In this document: positions 50,901 to 60,320 of the stretch, piece after piece | Numbering within the stretch: the stretch's first letter is position 1 | Layout: each line of letters opens with the position of its first letter | From: Sternotherus odoratus | Lineage: Eukaryota > Chordata > Testudines > Kinosternidae | Reading direction: 5' to 3' | Length of the DNA: 64,000 nucleotides | NCBI GenBank assembly: GCA_032164245.1 | Contig: JAVMKO010000010.1 | Coordinates: forward strand, 30,020,189-30,084,188 | Made by a program: the position numbers and the translations under genes | Notes under the pieces: generated by a model | What the model was told of the DNA's origin: nothing | The model's input: the letters and a program-made list of their open reading frames with translations, nothing else | Database searches by the model: none

Positions 50901-53900
50901 CAGCATTATACATCACCTGAAAGTGAGAATAGTTTTTCACATGGCACTGTTGTAGCTGGCGTTGCAAGATATTTACATGCCAGATGTGCTAAAGGTTCAT
51001 ATGCCTCTTCATACTTCGGCCATCATTCCAGTGGACATGCTTCATGCTGATGACAATCGTTTAAAAGAAAAAAGTTAATTACATTTGTGATCGGACTACT
51101 TGAGGGAGAATTGTATGTCTCCTGCTCTGTTTTACCCACATTCTGCCATATATTTCATGTTATAGCAGTCTCGGATGATGACCCAGCACATGTTGTTCAT
51201 TTTAAGAACACTTTCACTGCAAATTTGACAAAATGCAAAGAAGGTACCAGTGTGAAGTTTCTAAAGATAGCTACAGCACTCAACCCAGGATTTAAGAATC
51301 TGAAATTCCTTCCATAATCCAAGAGGGATGAGGTGTGAAGCATGCTTTCAGAATTCTTAAAAGAGCAACACTCTGATGTGGAAACTACAGAACCCAAACC
51401 ACCAAAAAAGAAAATGAACCTTCTGTTGGTGGTGTCGGACTCAGATGATGAAAATGAATAGGCATTGGTCTGCACTGCTTTGGATAGTTATTGAGCAGAA
51501 CTCATCATCAGGATGGATGCATGTCCCCTGGAATGGTGGTTGAAGCATCAAGGGACATATGACTCGTTAGCTCATCTGGCATGTAAATAGCTTTGAGGTG
51601 CCACCTACAACGGTCCCATGCAAATGCCAGTTCTTACTTTCAGGCGATATTTTAAACAAGAAGCAGGCAGCATTATCTTCTGTAAAAGTAAACAAACTTA
51701 TTTGTCTGAGTGATTGGTTGAACAAGAAGTAGCACTGAGTGGACATGTAGGCTCTAAAGCTTTACATAATTTTGTTTCTGAATGTTTTGTACATAATTCT
51801 ACATTTATAAGTTCAACTTTCATGGTAAAGAGATTGCACTACCATACTTGTATTAGGTGAATTGAAAAATACTATTTCTTTTGTTTTTTACAGTGCAAAT
51901 ATTTGTAATAAAAATAAATAGAAAACAAGCACTGTATACTTTGTATTCTGTTGTAATTGAAATCAATATACAGTAATTCCTCGCTTAACATTGTAGTTAT
52001 GTTCCTGAAAAATGCTACTTTATGTGAAATGATGTCTTTTCTTTGGTGAAAACAATTTCTCTGGAACCTAACCTCCCCTATTTATGTTAATTCTTATGGG
52101 GAAATTGGATTCGTTTAACATTGTTTCGCTTAAAGTCACATTTTTCAGGAACATAACTACAACGTTAAATGAGGAGTTCCTGTACATTAGCTGTATAGGA
52201 TTTGTCATATCCTGAATGAGGTGGCCAGTGAGCTGTATTGTTTGATAGCCTGGGTTTGACGGTAAGGCACTGTTTTAATCCAAATGCGACGATAATTCTG
52301 TTGCTTCTTAGGGTAGACGTCTTTGAGTACAGAATACAGACAGAGGCTCTGTATAACCAGTGGCCAATCACTTTAATCTTTCTGTGCCTTAGTTTTCCTC
52401 CTCTTTTGTTACAGCAAGGAAAAGAAATAGTAAAGAATCAGCAATTGCACTAGAAAAGCTGTTGCCAAAACGATGCCAAGTTCTGGGATTGGTCACTCCT
52501 GGAATTGTAGGTAAGAGGAAGCAATATAGCAGCCTGATTTCAAGATGCATACCAGATGGTTAACTTTTTAAGAGTATTTACTAGACTCCCAATGCTCTCA
52601 AATTGAGGCACAGTCCTACAGATTTGTATGTAGAACATACTAGTAACTCATTGTCTACTAATTCCAAATTCCTGAATGTCTAACACAGGATAAAGAATTT
52701 GTGACAGTGCTGCTAAGTTACATGGTGTGACTTGTAAATTTTTAACTCCCATTTTTCAGTCTGCATAGAGAAGATTGACTTTGGAAAAAAATGGATGTTC
52801 TAGATATTTGAACTAGGATCAAAGGCCTCAGTATCAGCTGATGGCTGGTATGGAATTTCTTCTGGAGAAACTTGCTCAGCAGTCAAATATAAAGGTCAAT
52901 GATATAGCAGACTTGACCAACTCAGACATGATTTCTAGGCTTTCAGCCACAAACTTCAGAAAGCACTATAATCTCTATCCTGAGTGTGATCATATTAGCT
53001 TCCACACCCAATTATTATGGTGTTTTTATTATTTTAAGATCCAAGTGATACTTTGTGTCCAAGTGAGTTATTCACATTTCTTAATCTTTGATATGACCAT
53101 CTATAAAATAAGAGGTGACTATAAATAGAGGTCTCTACTCTCTGTATCTCCTAGTCAGAGGATGGCATGAAGCACATATTTTTTGGTTGGGGTCATATTT
53201 CTGACCAGTCACCTAGCTATATGTTAAGAAACGACTCCTCAAATATGGGAGAAATCTCTAATAAACTTATCGTTCCAGGTTACTTGGCCAAATTTCCCTG
53301 GATCTGTTTGTTCAGAATTTAAAGAAACGCATCGAATTTAAAAATAGCACTTACATTTTTTTTCCACTTTCTTTGTTACATGAAAGATGCAATGGCTATC
53401 ACTGAGAATTTAGAGGGAATTTTCCTTCGTTTTCAGTTTACTTGTGCATTTGACTCTTTGTATCTACTTTCCCCAGTTCTAGTGAGTCATCACATTTTAA
53501 AAGTATGAACACATGGTTGTAAACCCACGGAAATTGTCAGCTATATCAAATGAGACTTCGTTTTTAAATTGATTAGCTTTCAACTTGACTGTAGGTAATA
53601 TTTTCTAAAGCACCTTCATCCCATTTTTTTAACCCGGTTTCCCTTTATGAATGTAATTGTGTAGGCAAAAGCATTTTAATCAGAATAAACAAGATATTCA
53701 CATTACGCTTATTTATCAGTTACTCCAATGGGCTCAAGCAGTAATCGACCTCAAGAAATCGAAGATGGTGAAGCTGGCTTTGCCTTATTGTTCCCTAAAA
53801 TTGATGGTGTGAAAATCCATACCTTCCACTTTTTTAAAGACTTGAAGAATAGGGTCTTTAATGAAAGCAAATTCACTGAAGCAGGCAAGTTGTTTCATTT

Positions 53901-56900
53901 TATATCAAATACTTTGTGTGCTATAGTCTTAGTTTTGTAGGGGCTCTGTGTGAAGTGAGTTGTTGTATTTGTGACTGCAAAACTCAAGTTGCCGCCTGCC
54001 TGGGTGGGCACAGGTTCCCTGGAAGCATGGGCCGCCATCTTAATGCAAGGCTTCCAGGGATTGATAACTTTGTCCCCCCCACAGAATACTAACGTATGAA
54101 GTTGTAATCTTGAGAGGTGATCTTGGATCTCTTCACTTAAATTTGAGCAATCCTGTCATTCCAGCTCAGTGCATGAGTGAGGATGTTGCAACCCTGGTAC
54201 AGTCATTCTCTTTTGGTAGCTTCCTACATTATTGAAAAGTCCTCACACGACAATCAGGACTGTGCAACTGGAAATGTTTCAGATTGTTTGGGGTTTTATT
54301 AAACTGGGGCTTTTTGGTTTCATACTTCAACATACATAGTCCCTAACTTGTATGCCATGGTGAGGAACAGTGGTGTTGGGAAGAGAGCGAGAAGCCCCTG
54401 GTGAATATAAAGTAATGTATAGTCAGCACACCATGTGCTCAGCAAAATGTCTTGCTTGTGAAAAGTAAATTGGCCAGTTTGTGTTTGAGCTTGCTCACTT
54501 CTGCGATTTGACAGATGCCTCATCTGTGATTGGAAATACCCCAAACACTAAATATTGAGGGAGTTGATGAGGGCTGAGAGGGTTTGTACAGTCCTGCTAA
54601 CAGAGCCAGCCTTTGAGCACTATAAAGAAGTCTCAGCATTCATCAGTGGATGGGCATGTGTGGGTATATGTATATATCAGTAAATATATATCTTCGAAAA
54701 AGCAAACCATCCAGCCCGCCACTTGAGGGCACAGGATGACTTGCTTGTCCCCATTGCTAGGCAGCATTACTGAATGTGTTTGTGGGTAGGTGTAAAATAA
54801 ATATAATGAGACTAATTCAAATGCTTGGATTTCAGAGGCTAAGACCCTGCCTCAAAGGTAATTTTTTTATTATTATTATTATTTTTATTCCCAGGTCTTA
54901 AAAATAATCCAGAGCTCCGTGTGGTTCTTCTGTTTGTCTACAATTCCTGGAAGCCAGGAGCTAATCGGTTTCTTCATCAGATTATCAATTCTTTAAATGA
55001 AAAAAGTATCATCTTGGCTGGGGGGCATGTGGAGAGCTTGACGTCCCTGACCTCTGAGAAGTGAGTATCCCTTTCAAGTTAATTTGTGATGAAACACAGT
55101 AGAATTGTAGAAGGGTACAGCACTGGACATAAAATCTCTGTGAATAGGGCTGAATCAGACATCTATGAAAGGCACCATCCAAACACAGTGATGTCATTGT
55201 TATGGGGGGAAAGGAAATACCCAAGTACTTCCTTTTTCTAACCAGTGTTGTTTTTCATAGTAGTAATGAAGTGTTAAGGAAAGTCTTGAAATCACAGTGA
55301 AATGTGTAATGGGAAAGATGATACAGGGCGGCTGCTGCTGCTGTGTACTCCGGTAGGAAAAGCTGCAGGCTTTGTCGCCTGTTACAAAAAGTTGTTTTAA
55401 ATCTTGGATTCTAGAGAGCAACTTTCAGGTGAATTATAGAGGACAATTGAAGATTCTCTAATGGTGCGAGTGTATTCCAGTTTGGCAGTTCTTTGCTTGA
55501 CATCAGTTCTGCTTTTTGTATGCTTTACTCTTCAGTATTTGTGCTCTTTTCTTTCTTTCTTATTATGCATCATATAGTAACACTGTAATTGCTTGCTCAT
55601 TTTTAGGGCGCCAGTCTTGCCAACCAATTTATAAAAGCTTTACATTTCAGAGTTCATTATTGGTATGTGTGCAGCTATCATGTCTTCCAATGTGTGTGTT
55701 AAATTATTCCTTCAGTGTAGAACTTCCATTTTTGTCCATTGTAATGTGATATAGCTGCTTAATTTCTTCCTGTCAGGTGTTGAGATGTCAGTGATAATCC
55801 CCTGGGTTTCTGAAAATTCTGTGGCCTGAGATTCCTAACTTTTGAAAAATTGTAGAGACTGAGGTTAGCAATAAGATGCTGCTTCAATATGTAGCTACTA
55901 GGGCTGTGAAGCAATTAAAAAAATTAATTGTAATTAATCACAGTTTTAATCGCACCGTTAAACAATATTAGAATGACATTTAAATATTTTAGAGGTTTTC
56001 TATATTTTCAAATACAGGGTCAGAGCTGCGGGCACGGGGCTTCACTGTCCCGGGGAGCTGCGGGTTAAGTCTGTTCCAACCCCCCTGCCACGGATGCCTC
56101 CCGCCCCGCCCACAGGCATATGATTAGTGTGTTAATTTTACTTTCAATTAATCACAGGCATTAACTGCAGTTGACAGCCCTAGTAGCTATAGTAGTGGAT
56201 GCTCAAACAATGTTATGATTGAAATACTCTTTAAACCCAATTGTGCATAGGTATTGCAAGTTGGAGAATGCTGTGATATAGTATGTTTGCCAAGGAAAGG
56301 GTCCAACGAGGGCAGACATCAATATATGTTCATTATGGTTAAGAGTTCACAACTTAAGAGAACTCCTAGAGCCAGCATTTCTTGGTACCTAGGAAAAGGG
56401 GAGAAGCAACAGCAATCACAAGCTTTTACTGTCTATCTCCTTCCTCCTGCTGCCCAGTTTTGTTACTTGAATTCTGAGTACTAATTTGTCTGGAGCATAT
56501 CAGACCTATATAATTTCAAGGACTAAACAGAAACACAGTCTCTGCAAACAACTGAACCTGGCACCTAGTTAGGTGATCCCACTGATCAAATCATTATCAG
56601 CGCTCAAAGGGGGTTTATGCCAAATGTCCAAGAAGGACATCTTTTCATTACTGAGGCATAGGAAAGGTTTGCCATTGGCTTGTGAATAGGGGGTATCTGC
56701 CAGTCTGCTTTGATTTGACTTATTGGAGCATCTTTGTTGCCTTTGTGGGTGACTGTCTCTTTAGAATATTGTCGTCTATATTGGGCATTCAGTTTGTATA
56801 ATGTTCTCGTGCATCTTCTGTATTCAAATCTGGAGTAGCTCCTTTGGCATCTTTTCTAATTTGGTGTATGTTGTCTTTCAGTAACTCTGAGGCTGGCGAT

Positions 56901-57308
56901 TCCTGTGGTGTGGTTGGATTGGCTTTCAGTGGACCCCAGCTACAGAGTGCTACAGTTTTGTTAGACCAGGATGTAATTGATGAACGAACTGTAGAAGCAG
57001 CAATGCAGCGTCTCAAAGCAGCAAACATTCCTGAGCGCAACACCATTGGGTTCATGTTTGCATGTGTTGGCAGGGGATATCAGTATTATAAAACCAAAAG
57101 GAATCTTGAAGCAGATGCATTTAGGAAGTTTTTCCCTAATGTTCCCCTATTTGGCTTTTTTGGACATGGAGAAATAGGATGTGATCGAATAGTCACTGGG
57201 AATTTCATACTGAGAGAATGCAATGACATAAAGGATGATCTGCTCCATGGTTATACTACAGTTATGACTCTCATTCATCTTGGTTCAACTAAAGCAAACC
57301 AAGTTTAA
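44848..57308 (+). CDS. FBXO22: FBXO22 F-box only protein 22, complete
   Basis: Seven coding exons join in frame to give 392 residues (human about 403). Exons: 44848-44951, 46383-46515, 49901-49988, 52415-52510, 53720-53884, 54895-55060, 56882-57308. The start ATG has a good Kozak context (GTTGCCATGG). Residues 9-55 form the F-box ([20 protein letters not shown] to CRLWREC), which binds SKP1. The rest is the FIST-N/FIST-C sensor-like region that binds substrates. The SCF-FBXO22 ligase ubiquitinates proteins such as KDM4 demethylases and BACH1 (established for the mammalian protein). Cys312 in FACVGRG equals human Cys326. Six introns; five are GT-AG and intron 5 uses a GC donor. Confidence 0.96.
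44952..46382. other. FBXO22 intron 1; CpG-rich start
   Basis: The first 550 bases are GC-rich and continue the promoter CpG island; open frames there are compositional. The rest is AT-rich without recognised repeats. Confidence 0.5.
46383..46515 (+). CDS. FBXO22: FBXO22 exon 2
   Basis: This 133-bp exon completes the F-box ([20 protein letters not shown]) and runs to LAEELE, phase 0 at the end. The acceptor is ATCTTTTAG and the donor GTAGGT. Confidence 0.95.
46690..46955. repeat. Head-to-head pair of CR1 3' ends (palindrome)
   Basis: About 46690-46815 reads AAAGTGGCCGCACTGGGTCA, with CAAAGGTCCATCTAGCCCAG and on to GCACAGAGGAA-like sequence. Reading 46955 back to about 46810 gives the same sequence (GAGTGGCCATACTGGGACAG, ACCAAAGGTCCATCTAGCCC). 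The pair forms a large inverted repeat of about 120-base arms. Both arms are CR1 3' terminal sequence. It lies in FBXO22 intron 2. Confidence 0.8.
46956..48340. other. FBXO22 intron 2; unclassified old repeat
   Basis: The 47090-48030 part looks like a decayed LTR or other long repeat (GGAGCTCCGCTTTGTATTTT, CTGTGACAGCAATCAAGGGC, GTCACTGCTGATGCCCAAGG), but ends and family are not visible. Short open frames there are not convincing as genes. Confidence 0.35.
48358..48653 (+). mobile_element. hAT nonautonomous element, copy 2
   Basis: Same family as 42635-42944. It runs from CAGGCAACCTATGGCACGTG to GGTTGCCGACCCCTG. The flanks CACTGGAG (48350-48357) and TACTGGAG (48654-48661) match at 7 of 8 positions. 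It lies in FBXO22 intron 2. Confidence 0.85.
48969..49632 (+). mobile_element. Interspersed element with C-rich and G-rich minisatellites, copy 1
   Basis: The element begins CTAGCATAAGTGCCCGGCG and ends in a (TA)n tail after CAAATTTCAAGTCTCTGGCT. Both ends match the copy at 62529. Inside are a C-rich tract (49025-49175; units built on CCCGACACCCCCACCTCAC) and a G-rich 46-bp unit repeated at 49255, 49301 and 49347. The 3' block (GTATTATGACATCATCACCA to ACGGTGCGGGAGGAGTT) is shared. The class of this element is not known to me. Confidence 0.7.
49901..49988 (+). CDS. FBXO22: FBXO22 exon 3
   Basis: This 88-bp exon encodes [20 protein letters not shown] to CHGQKR plus one base. The acceptor is CTTTACAG and the donor GTATGT. 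Confidence 0.95.
50140..50481 (+). mobile_element. hAT nonautonomous fragment
   Basis: The right end AATTTGGTAGGGCCCTA matches the terminus style of 8768-9300. The interior shares CAGTTCTGAGG, AAGCAAGGGTGCCAATACTG and TTTTTGGGTCGGGACC with that family in inverse order. The left end was not found. Confidence 0.5.
50501..51970 (+). mobile_element. hAT element with transposase remnant, right end lost
   Basis: The left end TAGGGCTGTTGATTAATTGA begins a long terminal inverted repeat. Its inner part (AGAATACAAAGTGTACAGTG, ATTACAAATATTTG) recurs inverted at 51890-51965, giving arms of over 150 bases. Between them lies a non-coding body plus a remnant transposase stretch (51170-51460, separately listed). 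The right terminus is replaced by the MITE at 51971. Confidence 0.75.
51150..51461 (+). pseudogene. hAT transposase remnant
   Basis: A plus-strand frame reads [20 protein letters not shown], then [18 protein letters not shown], a stop at 51315, and continues with [19 protein letters not shown] and a [19 protein letters not shown] tail. The [13 protein letters not shown] motif resembles the LDPRFK box of ZBED-type hAT transposases. The gene is broken and lacks most of the catalytic region. Confidence 0.65.
51971..52182. mobile_element. Palindromic Tigger-like MITE
   Basis: The 212-bp element runs from CAGTAATTCCTCGCTTAACA to GTTAAATGAGGAGTTCCTG, with TA at 51969-51970 and 52183-52184. The termini pair over about 50 bases (TGTAGTTATGTTCCTGAAAA with TTTTCAGGAACATAACTACA). 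The interior has no coding sequence. Confidence 0.88.
52415..52510 (+). CDS. FBXO22: FBXO22 exon 4
   Basis: This 96-bp exon encodes [20 protein letters not shown] to VTPGIV plus one base; the first residue is a split alanine codon. The acceptor is TTTGTTACAG and the donor GTAAGA. Confidence 0.95.
52511..53719. other. FBXO22 intron 4, no recognised feature
   Basis: This is AT-rich intron. A 95-residue open frame at 52841-53128 has no family features that I recognise and no splice context, so I leave it out. Confidence 0.45.
53720..53884 (+). CDS. FBXO22: FBXO22 exon 5 (GC donor)
   Basis: This 165-bp exon encodes [20 protein letters not shown] to ESKFTEA plus one base. The donor is GCAG|GCAAGT, a GC rather than GT site. 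Splicing there restores the reading frame into [11 protein letters not shown] of exon 6. Confidence 0.93.
53885..54894. other. FBXO22 intron 5 (GC-AG), no other feature
   Basis: This is AT-rich intron ending in a T/A-rich tract and ATTCCCAG. No repeat was recognised. Confidence 0.5.
54895..55060 (+). CDS. FBXO22: FBXO22 exon 6
   Basis: This 166-bp exon encodes [20 protein letters not shown] to SLTSE plus two bases of an asparagine codon, part of the FIST region. The donor is GTGAGT. Confidence 0.95.
55061..55890. other. FBXO22 intron 6, first part, no recognised feature
   Basis: This is AT-rich intron. Nothing is recognised before the hAT element at 55899. Confidence 0.45.
55899..56182. mobile_element. 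hAT nonautonomous element (TAGGGCTGT ends)
   Basis: The 284-bp element runs from TAGGGCTGTGAAGCAATTAA to AACTGCAGTTGACAGCCCTA, flanked by GTAGCTAC (55891-55898) and GTAGCTAT (56183-56190), 7 of 8 identical. It shares the terminal style of 50501 but has a short GC-rich centre. Confidence 0.85.
56882..57308 (+). CDS. FBXO22: FBXO22 exon 7 (FIST-C, stop)
   Basis: This last exon encodes [17 protein letters not shown] through the C terminus STKANQV and the TAA stop at 57306-57308. It holds the conserved FIST-C stretch ([38 protein letters not shown]). The codon TGT at 57063-57065 is the equivalent of human Cys326. The acceptor is GTCTTTCAG. Confidence 0.96.
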
Positions 57309-57875
57309 ACATGTTTTTTAAATACAGAAGCCGAGCTACTTGGTTGTTTCCATTCCAGAAAACTGAAAAATCTGGAATGATGTACATACATACATACTAT
57401 AAAAGCACCTTTCAAAATCTAAAGTAATCAATTTTGTAATGTTATAAAATCATGTCATCAGGATAGTGTTTAATGCAGTAATAGGTCTGGGGAAGCTTTA
57501 CATTTTGTGTGATACTGGGCAAAAGTCAGAATTACAGGTAAATGTACATGTGTTCACATTTTACAAGAGAATGAGGCTTCTTTCTTTCTTCTAAGGCTAG
57601 AAGAGTGCACAAATGGCAGTGTAGAGACGTGAACCATCAGTATTTTTTGATGTGATCTCTTGTATATTAAGTCTTAAAAAGCTACTGATGTGTATGTGTC
57701 TGGTTTCACCTTTATCTGAGTCTTCTAAATCTGGATGGAATGTACATATCTCTGTAGAGAGAACTGGGCCCTACCTACAAGCAATAATACCTCTTTGTTG
57801 GGTCAAATGAGTAAGAATATTTGGGCAATAATCATGCTGCGTTCCTTAAATAAAATACAAAATATGTGTAAAAGG
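57309..57875 (+). other. FBXO22: FBXO22 3' UTR (inferred extent)
   Basis: This is AT-rich non-coding tail after the stop, with AATAAA at 57849-57854 followed by GTGTAAAAGGTACAGTGTC. A longer 3' UTR using later signals cannot be excluded. Confidence 0.5.
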
Positions 57876-59740
57876 TACAGTGTCTTCTATACTTAGAGAA
57901 AAAAGCGAATTTAAAGGGACAGAATCAAGTTACAAACTGACTGACTTCAAGAACACCTTGGATTAAAACAATTTTAAGTATCTGACATACTCTTTCCTGT
58001 GTCTGCTGTTTTACTTCTGAATTTCTCAGCTTGGACAATGAGAATGGACCAGTCACCTTCGTTCTTAGATTCCCCGGTACAGGCACAATGATGCATTATG
58101 GAGGTTGCATATGCTGCAAAAGGTTTTAAAATTTCTCATAGAAGTATAAGAATGGAAACATTTCCACTGGCCTCAAGTTCCTTAAAAGTTTTGGACATTT
58201 TTACTGACCCTAAAATATGGGCCAAGCCTAGGTCAAGCCATGTCTCTTATAAATTAGTTTTTGCTAAAAGGTTTTTGTTGCTGCTGCTTGTATTTCTCAC
58301 TTTTACTATAATGAACAGAGAATTTTCCCCAGGCTTCTTTGGGCTTAAGTTTTTTAGTGCAGTTTTTCTCATATTACTCACTCGGAGCAATACAGCTGGA
58401 TTGACAAAATATTAACTTTACTACATGCTGAATTTATAAAGTCAGAATGAGTAAATTTGGAATTTTATACAAAGCACAGTATAGCTTTATTATACTCACA
58501 TATTTTGGTAGTATTTCATGCTGTCTCTAAATTCCAAATGAGGCAACTTATCCTATCCTTTGTTATATATTGGTATCGGGGCAGATTGGAAATTCTCTCA
58601 GAAAGCTCTAAAATGGGAGAAAAATTAGTTATTTGATCTTCAGTAGGAATGGGAATTTTTTATTTTATTTTTTGTTCTAGGATATACTGCTTAATTTTCT
58701 GGAAACTCTTGAAAGTAACTATCAAATTTTTGGCAAGATGACATCAGGAAAAATTGCCACTGAAATTTGTGCTCATAGTTACATCAGGACTAGGTTATTT
58801 TATCCTGAGGGAGAAGTCAGTGGGTCATTTAATTCTCTACCATGTTACTTTGGCATTTAGAAAACATCAGCTTTCTGCATTTCTTCCATCCTGCATTTGC
58901 TAAAGCCTCAACACTGTACTGCTTTGGTGTGACCACACTTAACTTGTATTTCCATCCGCTGCTATTTATAATCTTTTGTTTTTTTCTTCTTCTTCTTCTT
59001 TGTGCTCCCATAGACATTTGTCACAGGTTTCTTCAAAAACTTTATGGTATAAAATTATATACCTCTCCCTAGTCAATGATGCTGAAATTCTTGCTGAATC
59101 AGCGGCAGTATAATTCAGCAGCAGCTGAAGGAAAGCTTGTATAAGAACTTTTTAAAGGGCACATATTTCAGATATGTAGCCTCATCATGAGAGCTGCTGA
59201 GCACTTGCAGTTTTTGTTCTCTTCATTAATCAAACACTTAATGCAGCAGATTGGATTTTTTTTTTCCTGAAGAGGATATCTGGAGTTTCAGTGCAGACAT
59301 TTGGTAATCATTTGCTTTACGATTGAAATTATTATAGAGGAGTTTATAGTGTGTGGCCATGATTCAAATTCAGTTGATTCAAAGGGAGTCTTTCCATTGA
59401 CATCAACGGGCTTTAGTCAGAGCTCTTGTTTTGGCTGTTTGTTTGGGTTTTTTAAAACTAGAAGAATTCATAGTGTAACATTGACATGAACTGTGACCAT
59501 GTAGATCATTGTTGCAACCAAAGTCCTATAGTTGCACCAAAAAATGTACAAAGAAGGTTAAGAAAGGTATTTATAGAAAGGTTGTAATTTGCTGGTTATG
59601 ATTATGCTGTCTGTATGTGTGTATCATTTTTGTATTTGAAGTTATGAATATTCAGTATGTACTTGTATCTCCATGTGTTTGATTCTAAGTAGCCTCAGTG
59701 AAACATTTGGTCAGCTTCTTGAGAATGGGCACTCACTGAG
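57876..59740. other. Downstream flank of FBXO22, no recognised gene
   Basis: This is AT-rich sequence. Open frames at 58098-58415 and 58829-59072 show no recognisable domain. A (TTC)n run lies near 58984-59000. NRG4, next in human synteny as I know it, was not recognised on the minus strand. Confidence 0.45.
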
Positions 59741-59745
59741 AATAG

Positions 59746-60240
59746 TCCTATCAACAAATACTTAACTGACAATGGGCTTTGGGAGACGCCAATCTACATT
59801 TGAGTTTTCCTGGGAATGTCTAACGTAAACAATGGCTTCGGCCTGCAAAAAGCTGAATCATTCGTAGACATGTGACTTGCACAGGTGGCTACAAAATCCG
59901 TCTTGTTGCTGTGTTTTTGCACAGAAGAACAAAGGGATTTTCGCTCGCAAGAGAGAGAATATAAAAGGCCCTGGAAGCTCCTTCATTTTGTCTTCAGCTG
60001 GCTTAAGAGATGGCCTCTCCACCCCAAAGAGATGCCTGAAAGAAACTGGAACAAAGGACAATAACTACTGGGGTCTGAGTGATTGCTGGACCCAGACTAG
60101 GAAGGAGTCCAGTCTGTGAAAGAAACTTATTGGAACATCTCTGGGGATGAGATTTCATCTGTAATCAGTTTCTTAATGTATTAGGCTTAGACTTGCGTTT
60201 TTTGTTTTATTTTGCTTGGTAACTTACTTGTTCTGTCCTC
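59746..60240 (+). mobile_element. LTR-like promoter half
   Basis: The stretch has a TATA-like GAATATAAAAGGCCC at about 59957, preceded by AGAACAAAGGGATTTTCGC and followed by a T-rich tract (TTTTTTGTTTTATTTTGCTT). It resembles the U3-R part of a turtle LTR, by recollection of that family. It stops near GTTCTGTC at 60240. The family's other half appears inverted from 60321. Confidence 0.4.
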
Positions 60241-60320
60241 CAGCCACCACACTCAAAATTCACTTAAAATCACTGCCAGTGTCGCAAAGAAGTCAGCTGT
60301 GCACAGATCCTGTTAGACTA

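Noticed and set aside
58098..58415. A 105-residue frame with a hydrophobic stretch downstream of FBXO22
   Set aside because: No family recognised, no splice or promoter signals, and the hydrophobic part is T-rich low complexity.
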